Assembly: GCA_002083515.1 (NCBI GenBank)
Contig: LWDN01000006.1
Location: 1 to 12,958 of the forward strand
DNA length: 12,958 nucleotides
From: Proteobacteria bacterium HN_bin10
GTDB lineage: Bacteria > Pseudomonadota > Alphaproteobacteria > Caulobacterales > Aquidulcibacteraceae
Reading direction: 5' to 3'
Part shown: positions 1 to 8,617 of the stretch, piece after piece
Layout of the letters: each line of letters opens with the position of its first letter
Position numbering within the stretch: the stretch's first letter is position 1
Program-made: the position numbers and the translations under genes
The notes under the pieces: generated by a model
The model's input: the letters and a program-made list of their open reading frames with translations, nothing else
Database searches by the model: none
Told to the model about the DNA's origin: nothing

Positions 1-9
1 ATCGCGCTC

Positions 10-1290
10 CTAGGACAGCCCCAAGAAAAATGCGCCGCCATTGATGCCGCGCTGATTGCCGCCGGTCGGCGCGCCGATGAGGCGGCCCAGACCATTATTC
101 TTTATGCAGCTCGCGAACTGGAACGTTGCGGAGGAATTCTGCGAGTCGATCAGGACGTCCACGTCGCCCCGGAAGCGGGGTCCGCGCGGTTCGATCTGGT
201 CGGTTTCGGTCTCGCCCCGCAGATCGTAGAAGCCATCCTCGCGCGCCACGGCATCGTCGCCCCAATTGCGGAAGGAATCGTCCCAGGTGTCGAGGAACCG
301 GTTGAGCCGTTCCGGCGTCTGCCGATAGCGCGTGCGCCGGGCGTAGCCTTCGCGCGCGATCGGGGCATCGATGAGCCTCGCCGCGACCAGATCGCCGCAA
401 TCGTTGCCGCCTTCGTTGCCGCGAATATCGACGATGAGTTTGGCGACGCCGCGCGCGGCGATGTCTTCAAAGCAGCGATCTAGGAAGCCGCGCCAATCCC
501 AATCAGAATTGTAGACCGCCCAATTCGGCATGGTGAGCAGGGCCGTCTGCGCACGGGGATAGCTCAGCGTCCAGAGCTGTTCATTGTCTCTCGGTTCGGG
601 CAGCATGATCGAACGCCGCGCGGCGAGATCGATCGTTGCAACCTCGAATGCCTCTGCCCGCAGCGAGCCGGGAGGACGCGCACGCAAGCGCACGCTGGCG
701 CCGGGCCGGAAACGCAGGCCGTAGAAGATGTCGAAGGTCTCGTAGCGATCGAAGCCGCGCACTTCGAGCAGCGCCCGCCGCTTCGCATCATTCGATCCAT
801 CGGCGCGGGCGTAGGGCATGAGCGCGCGCAGAATGCTCTGCGTCGATCGTCCGTCCACGCTCAATACTTCCGCGCCGCGCTCGAGGCGGGGATCGCCGGA
901 TTGGTTGGCGAGCACCACCATGCGGCCGCCGATCCAAGCGAAGTGAAACGGCAGTAAGCGCTGCGCATCGAACAGTTCGGCCGATACTGCGTCGGATTGA
1001 TTGTAGAAGTTCGCGTAGCTGTGGCCGCATTTGATCGTGGCGAGAAACCGCGACAGCGAGAGATAGGCTTCCGCGCGGCTCTGCGGCCGCGACCACGCGC
1101 GCGCCAGCGCATCGAACCGGGCGCCGACGCGCTCTGGCGTGGCGTAGCGGTAGAGGCCGGGGTGCAGGCTCTCATAGGCGTCGCGCAGGATGGCGATGTC
1201 GCCCGAAATATCGCCCAGCTGGTCGGCCCAGGCGCTCGGCGCCAGCGCCGCAGCGGCGGCGCCCAGCAAAACGTTTCTCCGCGTCCACAC
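10..1290 (-). CDS. Tat-exported S41 family peptidase, possibly C-terminally truncated
   Basis: This 426-residue protein is probably a periplasmic serine peptidase of the S41 (C-terminal processing/tricorn-like) family. Its N-terminus has a twin-arginine signal (TRRNVLLG, then an Ala-rich core, likely cleaved after AWA at about residue 22). A GHSY motif near residue 90 sits where S41 proteins often carry an active-site His. Residues about 121-149 look PDZ-like. The core strand VDIRGNEGG is at about 287-295 and the probable nucleophile region NSSAT at 385-389, followed by GAPTGGNQRG. It ends at a TAG only a few residues after GINGGAFF, where I recall relatives continuing for tens of residues, so a nonsense mutation or frameshift is possible; the window edge prevents checking. 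It is divergent from ettA. The substrate is unknown. The family call is fairly firm, catalytic activity less so. Confidence 0.8.
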   Translation of the reverse strand: MWTRRNVLLGAAAAALAPSAWADQLGDISGDIAILRDAYESLHPGLYRYATPERVGARFDALARAWSRPQSRAEAYLSLSRFLATIKCGHSYANFYNQSDAVSAELFDAQRLLPFHFAWIGGRMVVLANQSGDPRLERGAEVLSVDGRSTQSILRALMPYARADGSNDAKRRALLEVRGFDRYETFDIFYGLRFRPGASVRLRARPPGSLRAEAFEVATIDLAARRSIMLPEPRDNEQLWTLSYPRAQTALLTMPNWAVYNSDWDWRGFLDRCFEDIAARGVAKLIVDIRGNEGGNDCGDLVAARLIDAPIAREGYARRTRYRQTPERLNRFLDTWDDSFRNWGDDAVAREDGFYDLRGETETDQIEPRGPRFRGDVDVLIDSQNSSATFQFASCIKNNGLGRLIGAPTGGNQRGINGGAFFLGLS

Positions 1291-1342
1291 CGGAACCCCC
1301 GTTGTTTGCTTGGCTTACGGCTCGTTGAGGCCCTTGGATCGC

Positions 1343-1371
1343 TCGACGTCCGCCCCGGCCGTGGCTATATC
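1343..1371 (+). promoter_or_regulatory. Possible sigma-70-type promoter for ettA
   Basis: In the 118-bp gap between the divergent peptidase gene and ettA, TCGACG (1343-1348) and TATATC (1366-1371) are separated by exactly 17 bp. Each matches four of six consensus bases. Transcription starting near 1378 would leave a leader of about 30 nt before the ettA ATG at 1409, and a weak GGA ribosome-binding site lies at 1398-1400. This is a motif match read by eye only; the opposite-strand promoter for the peptidase was not resolved. Confidence 0.33.
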
Positions 1372-1408
1372 CGCGTCTCGATTTTTCCCAGCAGAACGGA
1401 CGCTACCC

Positions 1409-3079
<1,671 letters not shown>

Positions 3080-3083
3080 GGGC

Positions 3084-3425
3084 GTGGCTAAACTGCCGAA
3101 CGCGCATCTGGCCGTCGTTCCTGACGAAAAGCTCGGCGACTACCTACTCGACCCCAGTCACAAGGTCGGTGGGCCAAAACTACGCTTTCTGGAGTCCTTT
3201 GGCTTCGACCGGACACGGCCTGAAGAGGTGCGAAAGGCTCTGCTGGAGCACGCACTCCAGTACGAGGGGGCTGTCACGGCAACTCCGTTTGGGTTAAAGT
3301 ACGAACTGGACGGCGCTTTGGCGACGCCTTCGGGGCGACAACCAAGAGTGCGAACCGTTTGGATAGTTGAACCCGGTATTGCGCCGAGGTTCGTTTCGCT
3401 GAAGCCATTGGGTCGGCGGTCATGA
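3084..3425 (+). CDS. DUF6883 domain protein
   Basis: A 113-residue soluble protein with no signal or membrane segment. The conserved core KLPNAHLAVVPDEKL, YLLDPSH, GGPKLRF and FGF (about residues 3-41), then TPFGLKYELDG and RVRTVWIVE, matches what I know as the DUF6883 family, whose function is not established. The GTG at 3084 is preferred because the product then begins MAKLPNAH; an alternative TTG at 3069 would overlap the end of ettA. The gene starts 4 nt after the ettA stop and its own stop overlaps the next ATG in an ATGA, implying translational coupling. Codons such as TTA, CTA, ACA, CGA and GGG are more frequent than in ettA, hinting at separate acquisition. DUF6883 and DUF4926 genes are, to my recollection, often neighbours; a toxin- or effector-like role is only a guess. 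Confidence 0.72.
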   Translation: MAKLPNAHLAVVPDEKLGDYLLDPSHKVGGPKLRFLESFGFDRTRPEEVRKALLEHALQYEGAVTATPFGLKYELDGALATPSGRQPRVRTVWIVEPGIAPRFVSLKPLGRRS

Positions 3426-3676
3426 GTGCGGAAATTCGAGAACATAGCTATGCGGTGGTGGCCCGCGACTTGCCCGGCGAGGGGTTGCGCGCGGGCGATG
3501 TCGGCGTGGTCGTACACATCCATCGCAGGCCGGGCGAAAGCGAGCCGGTTGGCTACATGCTGGAAACCTTCACCGTGGATGGGGAGGGATTGGACACTGT
3601 TTCCGTCCCCGCGGACGCTGTTCGAGCAGCAACGTCCAACGACATGGCGCACGCGCGTCCGGTGGCGGCGGAGTGA
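3422..3676 (+). CDS. DUF4926 domain small protein
   Basis: An 84-residue cytosolic protein. The segment VVARDLPGEGLRAGDVGVVV (about residues 12-31), followed by alternating beta-type stretches (GYMLETFTVDG, TVSVPADAVRA), fits the DUF4926 family. The GDVGVVV turn suggests a small SH3/KOW-like beta barrel, which is an inference from pattern only. Its ATG overlaps the stop of the DUF6883 gene (ATGA) and its TGA overlaps the GTG of the following lipoprotein gene (GTGA), so all three genes are probably co-translated. The small size and obligate-looking pairing with DUF6883 would fit a cognate partner or antidote, but no function is known to me. Confidence 0.7.
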   Translation: MSAEIREHSYAVVARDLPGEGLRAGDVGVVVHIHRRPGESEPVGYMLETFTVDGEGLDTVSVPADAVRAATSNDMAHARPVAAE

Positions 3677-4152
3677 ACATCCGGCGCACGATTGGGTGCG
3701 CGATAACGATTTTCATGCTCGCCGGCTGCGTGACGATAAGCCCGGGGCGGCGTGATTTTGCAGTGGTCGAAGGCCGCGTTGAAATGCGTGCTTGGAATTG
3801 CGGGACTGTTCCCCGCGGAGACGGCGGCTATTTCTACGTTTGCGACATGCCGATGGAGGTGCGCCGCGTCGTGCTGGGCCAGCATCGCGAACGCGTGGTC
3901 ACTGCGCGTTTTTTCTTTCTTGAGACTGATCGCGCCGATGAGATCGTGACAGGTCCGCACTGGACGCGAGATCGGCGTGCGGCCGCGATCCTATGGCGAC
4001 GAGACGACGGGACTCAAGGAAGCTACGTGCTAGCGCCATTTCCCGGCCGATGGTGTGTGCCAGATTGGATGGCCTCGGAGTTTGCCATCACGCCCGGTGA
4101 GCTGACGAGACTCGGGCGCGCCGGCTACCCGTCGTGTTCCGCGCTGGAGTGA
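3673..4152 (+). CDS. Putative lipoprotein, function unknown
   Basis: A 159-residue protein beginning at GTG 3673 that overlaps the preceding stop by four bases (GTGA), with GGAG-like bases just upstream. The N-terminus is a textbook lipoprotein signal: NIRR, a hydrophobic stretch, then lipobox LAGC with the acylated Cys at 19; residue +2 is Val, compatible with outer-membrane sorting. The mature part has four Cys (43, 57, 128, 155), which could form two disulfides in the periplasm, and aromatic-rich segments (GGYFYVC, RFFFLE). I do not recognise a family. The third position in the DUF6883-DUF4926 cluster is its only contextual clue. The next gene is convergent, with an inverted-repeat element between. 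Confidence 0.75.
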   Translation: MNIRRTIGCAITIFMLAGCVTISPGRRDFAVVEGRVEMRAWNCGTVPRGDGGYFYVCDMPMEVRRVVLGQHRERVVTARFFFLETDRADEIVTGPHWTRDRRAAAILWRRDDGTQGSYVLAPFPGRWCVPDWMASEFAITPGELTRLGRAGYPSCSALE

Positions 4153-4162
4153 GGGCTTCCCT

Positions 4163-4307
4163 TGGACCGCCGGCGCCGTCGCGCCGTCGGCCTGGCGCCG
4201 GTGCTTGAAGGGCGGAGCGCGTCGCCTCCGGCGACGCCTGCGCGGCCGGAGGCCGCGCGCTCCAACTTGGACTAAGAGCGCATGCCGGCGAGGGCGCCGG
4301 CGGTCCA
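4163..4307. repeat. Nested inverted-repeat intergenic element
   Basis: Between the stops of two convergent genes lies a 145-bp element bounded by a perfect 15-bp inverted repeat (4163-4177 and 4293-4307). Inside it an 8-bp inverted pair, GGAGCGCG (4214-4221) and CGCGCTCC (4256-4263), encloses two hairpins: stem 4219-4226/4230-4237 with a 3-nt TCC loop, and stem 4240-4247/4251-4258 with a 3-nt GGA loop. The left flank also has a tandem 8-mer GCGCCGTC (4173-4188). The design resembles dispersed REP/MITE-like elements of GC-rich Alphaproteobacteria. It could also serve as a bidirectional terminator, though no T-run follows. No gene was seen in 4153-4327. Confidence 0.75.
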
Positions 4308-4327
4308 TAACAAAGCCGCGCGCGTCG

Positions 4328-5062
4328 CTACTTCAGCAATTCCAGCATCGCCATGGCGGCGGCCGGATTGCGCTCCTTCGCGCCGCTGATGAAGTAGAGA
4401 TAGACCTCGCCTGACTTTTCCCAGTCGCGCGCGGTCTTCGCCCACTTCTTCAGCGCCGCTTTCGGATAACCGGTCGGCTCGTCCGCTTGCGTCAGCTCAA
4501 GCCGCGCATAGGCGAAATCCGCCGTCGGTTCGGCGATCAGCGGATGTTTTTCGCTCTCGACCGTGACAACCGCGACATTGCGCGCGCGCGTCATGGCGAG
4601 GAAGGCATCGTCCGCAAAGCTCGCGTGCCGCACCTCGATCGCATGCTGCAGAGGAAGCTTGCCGAGCTTCTCCGGCAATAGATCGAAATAGGCACTCATC
4701 TCGGCGGCGTCGAATTTCTTGTAGGGCGCCATTTGCCAGAGGATCGGTCCGAGCTTGGCGCCCAGCTCGCCGACGCCGCTGGCGAAGAACCACTCGATCG
4801 ATTGCGCCGCTTCGCGCAAGTCCTTGCGCTGCACGGCGGCGCGCGGCGCCTTGACGGAGAATTTGAAATTCTCCGGTGTAACGCTCGCCCACTTCTTGAA
4901 CGAAGCGGCGGTCTGGGTGCGATAGAAGGTGGCGTTGATCTCGATGGCCGTGACTTTGCTAGCGGCATATTCGAGTTGCTTTGCCGCCGCGAGCTTGGGC
5001 GGGTAGAAGGTCTCCTCCCACGGCTCGTAGTTCCAGCCGCCGATGCCGACGCGGATGGTCAC
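4328..5062 (-). CDS. DUF72 (YecE-like) family protein
   Basis: A 244-residue cytosolic protein of the DUF72/YecE family, predicted to fold as a TIM barrel; its biochemical role is not established. Typical features are the opening VGIGGWNYEPWEETFYPPKL, then EINATFYR (about 41-48), the FKFSVKAPR strand (about 66-74), the GPILWQ segment, EVRHASF in the middle and VYLYFISGA near the C-terminus. Length is normal for the family. It starts at GTG 5062, one base after the TGA of the upstream enoyl-CoA hydratase-like gene, so it is very probably translated from the same message. The next gene downstream is convergent and separated by an inverted-repeat element. Confidence 0.9.
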   Translation of the reverse strand: MTIRVGIGGWNYEPWEETFYPPKLAAAKQLEYAASKVTAIEINATFYRTQTAASFKKWASVTPENFKFSVKAPRAAVQRKDLREAAQSIEWFFASGVGELGAKLGPILWQMAPYKKFDAAEMSAYFDLLPEKLGKLPLQHAIEVRHASFADDAFLAMTRARNVAVVTVESEKHPLIAEPTADFAYARLELTQADEPTGYPKAALKKWAKTARDWEKSGEVYLYFISGAKERNPAAAMAMLELLK

Positions 5063-5063
5063 C

Positions 5064-5864
5064 TCATTCGCCCGTAAACTTCGGCGTGCGCTTTTCGGTG
5101 AAGGCGTCGACCGCCTCCTTGTGGTCGCGGGTCTCGTGCGCCAACGCTTGGAATGCCGCCGACAATTCCAGCACGTCTCTCAGCCGTCCGTGCTGCGCTT
5201 CGCGCAGCAGGCGCTTCGCTAGACGCACCGTGCGCGGCGGATTGACGGCGACGCGATCCGCCAGTTTGCGCGCCTCGCTCATGAGCGCGTCATCGGCCAC
5301 CACCCGCGACACCAGCCCGATCCGGGCCGCTTCGTCGGCGTCGATGGTGTCGCCGGTGAGCACCAATTCCGCCGCGCGCGACGCGCCGATGGCGTTGGTC
5401 AAGATCCAGGCGCCGCCGTCGCCGGGAATGATGCCGACCTTGACGAAGCTCGACGCCATCTTCGCCGAGGCGCCGGCAAGACGCATGTCGCAGAGGATGC
5501 CGATGTCGAGGCCGAGGCCAATGGCGTGGCCGTTGATGGCGGCGATGGTCGCGACCTCGATCTCCGCCAGGGCCTTGATGATCGAATGCACGCCGCGGCG
5601 ATAATTGGCGCGGGTGCCGTCGGGCGTCGCGCGCGGGCCGATGCCGGAGCGCTCGCGGATCGCCTTCAGATCGCCGCCGGCGCAGAACGACTTGCCAGCG
5701 CCGGTCAGGATGACGGCGTTGATGTCGGGATCGTCGTTGGCTTTCCACAGCGCGCCCGCGAGATCGTCGCAATCCTGCTGCGTGGCGATGGCGTTGCGGC
5801 TCTCGGGCCGGTTCAGCGTGACGGTCGCAACGCGGCCGCTCTTCTCGTAAAGCGCAAAGGTCAT
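5064..5864 (-). CDS. Enoyl-CoA hydratase/isomerase (crotonase) family protein with altered active site
   Basis: A 266-residue protein with the crotonase fold: N-terminal VTLNRPESRNA (15-25), first oxyanion-hole segment SFCAGGDLKAI (59-69), second segment INGHAIGLGLD (110-120), then VGIIPGDGGAW (143-153). Aligned by eye to rat mitochondrial enoyl-CoA hydratase, the catalytic Glu144 position is D120 and the Glu164 position is F140. CoA binding is likely, but classical hydratase chemistry is doubtful; it may be another crotonase-superfamily acyl-CoA enzyme. The start ATG at 5864 has GGAG 5 nt upstream; a longer in-frame start (5912) adds residues unlike the family. It lies 80 bp after the GT39 gene and 1 nt before the DUF72 gene on the same strand. 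Confidence 0.85.
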   Translation of the reverse strand: MTFALYEKSGRVATVTLNRPESRNAIATQQDCDDLAGALWKANDDPDINAVILTGAGKSFCAGGDLKAIRERSGIGPRATPDGTRANYRRGVHSIIKALAEIEVATIAAINGHAIGLGLDIGILCDMRLAGASAKMASSFVKVGIIPGDGGAWILTNAIGASRAAELVLTGDTIDADEAARIGLVSRVVADDALMSEARKLADRVAVNPPRTVRLAKRLLREAQHGRLRDVLELSAAFQALAHETRDHKEAVDAFTEKRTPKFTGE

Positions 5865-5879
5865 GGCAACTCCGTTGCC
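5865..5879 (-). promoter_or_regulatory. Hairpin over the ribosome-binding site of the crotonase-family gene
   Basis: In the mRNA sense this is GGCAAC-GGA-GTTGCC ending directly at the AUG (5864). The 6-bp stem places part of the only good Shine-Dalgarno match, GGAG, in its loop, with the final G in the stem. Such a structure could damp initiation. The stem is short and a functional effect is unproven. Confidence 0.35.
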
Positions 5880-5944
5880 GCGTGGCTTAAACGATCGATC
5901 CCGTGGCGACAATCGCTACTCGCCGCCGGCGCGTTCCGCGCGAG

Positions 5945-7498
5945 CTATTGTCGGTACTGCCCTTCGAGGCGGCGGCGGAAGGCGGCGTCGCGCGGCAGCG
6001 GCGTGAAGCCTTCGCCAACGGAGATTTCCAGTTCGCGGCTGTAGGCGCCGCCGAGCGGCACCGACAGATGTTCGATGGTTCGGAACGTGGCGAAATCGGT
6101 GGCGACCAGCGGCAAATAGGCCGGCGTCAAGTGGACGACGAGAACGCGTCCGCCTTCCTCGGGCCGCATCGGGTCGGTGGACTCGGCGGAGTTGCGGGCT
6201 TCGCCGTGCAAGAGCCACATGCGCACCGGCGGCAATGGCGCGCCGGCGCGCCGCGCATGACGCCAATAATAGGCCAGTTCGTAATAAGTGGCGCGATCGT
6301 CGACCAGGACCGCGGTGAACGGCGCTTCGCCCGGTTGCGCGACAGCGCGCAGCGCGATCTCGCGCGCGGTGTCTTCCCAGGCGCGCGCGGTGCGCACGCC
6401 CTTGAAACTGTTGGCCAGGCCGGGAGCGAGCGCGATAATCAACGCAAACGCCACGCCGATGGCTGCGTTCACCGCCGTCGCCGTCGCCAGCGTGCGCCGC
6501 CCGGGTTTGGAGGAGAACAGCGCACCCGTGACCAGCAACACGACCGCGGGATAGGCCACCGCCGCCCAATTGGCGTTGGCGCGGGAGATGAAGGCGATGG
6601 CGCTGATGAAAACGAAGGGCGGCAGAATGTAGGCGATCAGGAACTTCTCTTCGGTCGATAGCCCGCCGCTGCGCCGCCAGGCGCGCAGCAGGGCCCAGAC
6701 GAGAAGAATGAAGACGACCGGGCCGATGACGGCGGCCTGTCCGAAAATGAACTCGAACAGCTCATCGAGATTGAACAGATCGCGGGCATCGAAGCGCGCG
6801 TTCTCGGCCGTGTGTGTCGCCGTGACGAAACCGTTCTGTGCATTCCACCAGACGTTCGGCGCCATCACCGCCAGGGCCAGCAAGGTCGCCACGACGCCGC
6901 GTCCGTTCGCGAGCGCAGTCCGCACCGGCGCCAATTGCCAAGCGGCGAACGCCGTACACACGAAGAAGTAGAGCATCGCGTACTTGGCCAGGATGCCCAG
7001 ACCAACGGCGAGGCCGAGGACGATGGTCCAACTCCACGAGCGCGTGTTCACCAGCCGCCACATCGCCAAGAGCGCGATCGCCCAGAGCGGCAGCAACAGC
7101 GCATCGGTGGAGATGATGTTGGAAGAAAACCAGACGCCCGGCAGCATCAGCCAACCCAAAGCGGTCCAGAAACCCGCCCAGGCGCCGAACATCGAGCGTC
7201 CGAGTAGGAAGAGTGCGCTGGCGGCGATCGCGTGCGCCAGCGGCGCGCCGAGGCGGATCGCCCATTCCGCATCCGTGCCGGTTGCGGCGGTGGTGAGCCC
7301 GATCACCCAGGCCACCAGCGGCGGCTTGGTGAAATAGCCCCAGTCGAACGTGCGCGACCACATCCAGTACTGGGCTTCGTCGAAATAGAGGCCGATCGGA
7401 TCGTGGAAGAGCCCGTAGATGCGCGCACCCGTCACCGCGATCAGCACGGCCAGAAAGGCCAGCGTCGCGCTATCGAAGGCGGCCCGGTTTGCGGTCAT
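5945..7498 (-). CDS. GT39-family membrane glycosyltransferase (ArnT/PMT-like)
   Basis: A 517-residue inner-membrane protein. The first helix (about 12-28) leads into a periplasmic loop with YFDEAQYW (38-45), the acidic motif typical of GT39/ArnT-like enzymes that transfer sugars from polyprenyl-phosphate donors, followed by GYFTKPPLVAW. About ten more hydrophobic segments follow (for example ALFLLG, ALLLPLWAIALLAMW, FFVCTAFAAW, VVFILLVWALL, VALLI-type stretches to about residue 375). A soluble C-terminal region of roughly 130 residues (WEDTAREIALRAV onward) is predicted periplasmic. ATG 7498 was chosen because the first helix then follows a short leader; an upstream ATG at 7582 would add a low-complexity Arg/Gly stretch and occupy the divergent gap to aguA. 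Acceptor is unknown (lipid A or another envelope glycan are options). It heads the run GT39, crotonase-like, DUF72. Confidence 0.88.
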   Translation of the reverse strand: MTANRAAFDSATLAFLAVLIAVTGARIYGLFHDPIGLYFDEAQYWMWSRTFDWGYFTKPPLVAWVIGLTTAATGTDAEWAIRLGAPLAHAIAASALFLLGRSMFGAWAGFWTALGWLMLPGVWFSSNIISTDALLLPLWAIALLAMWRLVNTRSWSWTIVLGLAVGLGILAKYAMLYFFVCTAFAAWQLAPVRTALANGRGVVATLLALAVMAPNVWWNAQNGFVTATHTAENARFDARDLFNLDELFEFIFGQAAVIGPVVFILLVWALLRAWRRSGGLSTEEKFLIAYILPPFVFISAIAFISRANANWAAVAYPAVVLLVTGALFSSKPGRRTLATATAVNAAIGVAFALIIALAPGLANSFKGVRTARAWEDTAREIALRAVAQPGEAPFTAVLVDDRATYYELAYYWRHARRAGAPLPPVRMWLLHGEARNSAESTDPMRPEEGGRVLVVHLTPAYLPLVATDFATFRTIEHLSVPLGGAYSRELEISVGEGFTPLPRDAAFRRRLEGQYRQ

Positions 7499-7624
7499 CG
7501 GCGTCTCGGAAAATCCCCTTCCGCCTCTTAGCCGGTCGGGGCCCCTGGCGCCAGAACGCCAGCGCACTTGCATGGGGGGCAAACGCGCCTATCTGGGGCC
7601 GCTCAACTGGGTTATGGACCGGCC
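7499..7624. promoter_or_regulatory. Divergent intergenic region between the GT39 gene and aguA
   Basis: This 126-bp gap must hold the promoters of two divergent genes. For aguA, TTGCAT (7568-7573) and TATCTG (7590-7595) are 16 bp apart, each a 3 of 6 match, so the promoter is only suggestive. The gap also contains two short perfect palindromes, GGGGCCCC (7538-7545) and CTGGCGCCAG (7545-7554), that could be operator half-sites or chance in GC-rich DNA. No regulator gene for agmatine use is present in the window. Confidence 0.3.
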
Positions 7625-8611
7625 ATGACGACGATTCCCGCCGAATGGGGCCCGCACAAGGCGATCTGGACCGGCTGGCCTTCGGCGGCCGATCTCTGGG
7701 GCGAGGATCTGGAGGCGGCGCGCGCCGAGGTCGCCGCCATGATCCGCGCGCTCTGGGACGAGGGCCGCGGCGACAAGATTCGCGTGCTCGCGCACGGCCG
7801 CGAGGCGGAAGCGACGGCGAAGCTGGCGCTGGGCCAGGCGGCGGAGGTTATCCCCGGCGCGTTCGGCGACATCTGGTTTCGCGACACCGGCCCGATCTTC
7901 GACAGCGCCGGCGTCGCCCATGGCTTTCGCTTCAACGGCTGGGGCGGCAAGTATCAGCTGCCGCACGACGAAGAGGTCAGCGCCCGCATTGCGCTTTTGG
8001 CCAAAGCCGATTTCCGCCGCCACGATTTCATTCTCGAAGGCGGCGCCATCGAGATGGACGGCGAAGGCACGCTGCTGACCACGCGCCAATGTCTGCTCAA
8101 CCCGAACCGCAACGCGCATTGGACCGAGGAAGGCGCGGAAGTGGCGCTCAAGCGCGCGCTGGGCGTCGAGAAAATCTTGTGGCTCGATGAGGGGCTGTTG
8201 AACGACCACACCGACGGCCACATCGATAATCTCGCCCGCTTCGTCGCGCCCGGAAAGGTCGTGTGCCAATCGCCCGCCAACCGCGACGATCCCAATCACG
8301 ACGTGCTGGAAGAGATCGCACTGTCGCTGGGCGCCATGCGCGACGCGAAGGGCCGTAGGCTTGAGGTGATCCGGATTCCTTCAGTGGGTCTTGTGGAAGA
8401 TGAGGACGGCGACGCCGTGCCGGCGAGCCACATGAACTTCCTCATCGGCAATTCGACGGTCGTCGTGCCGATCTATTCTGGCAGCGGCGACGATGCCGTG
8501 CGCGCGCTGGCGCCGCTGTTTCCCGGGCGCAAGGTGGTCGGCCTGTCTTCGCACGCGATCCTGACCGGCGGGGGCTCTTTCCACTGCATCACCCAACAGG
8601 AGCCGGCGTGA
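7625..8611 (+). CDS. aguA: Agmatine deiminase
   Basis: This 328-residue cytosolic enzyme hydrolyses agmatine to N-carbamoylputrescine and ammonia, the first step of the agmatine route to putrescine. It belongs to the PAD/GME (pentein) superfamily: opening IPAEWGPHKAIWTGWP (4-19), WFRDTGPIF (84-92), the acidic strand LEGGAIEMDG (137-146), HTDGHIDN (195-202) and the C-terminal GGGSFHC, with nucleophile C321 seven residues from the end. It is slightly compact against commoner lengths near 350-370. ATG 7625 is preferred over upstream ATG 7568 because the family starts close to the PAEW motif. aguB, the next pathway enzyme, follows on the same strand, the gap being filled by a palindromic repeat. 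Confidence 0.95.
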   Translation: MTTIPAEWGPHKAIWTGWPSAADLWGEDLEAARAEVAAMIRALWDEGRGDKIRVLAHGREAEATAKLALGQAAEVIPGAFGDIWFRDTGPIFDSAGVAHGFRFNGWGGKYQLPHDEEVSARIALLAKADFRRHDFILEGGAIEMDGEGTLLTTRQCLLNPNRNAHWTEEGAEVALKRALGVEKILWLDEGLLNDHTDGHIDNLARFVAPGKVVCQSPANRDDPNHDVLEEIALSLGAMRDAKGRRLEVIRIPSVGLVEDEDGDAVPASHMNFLIGNSTVVVPIYSGSGDDAVRALAPLFPGRKVVGLSSHAILTGGGSFHCITQQEPA

Positions 8612-8617
8612 TGTTTT

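Noticed and set aside
1190..1408. Upstream in-frame extension of ettA
   Set aside because: It would overlap the divergent peptidase gene, has an N-terminus unlike any EttA, and the ATG at 1409 gives the family's length and start.
3158..3652. 164-codon frame antisense to the DUF6883 and DUF4926 genes
   Set aside because: The plus-strand frames match known families with coupled start/stop overlaps; the antisense product has no recognisable motif.
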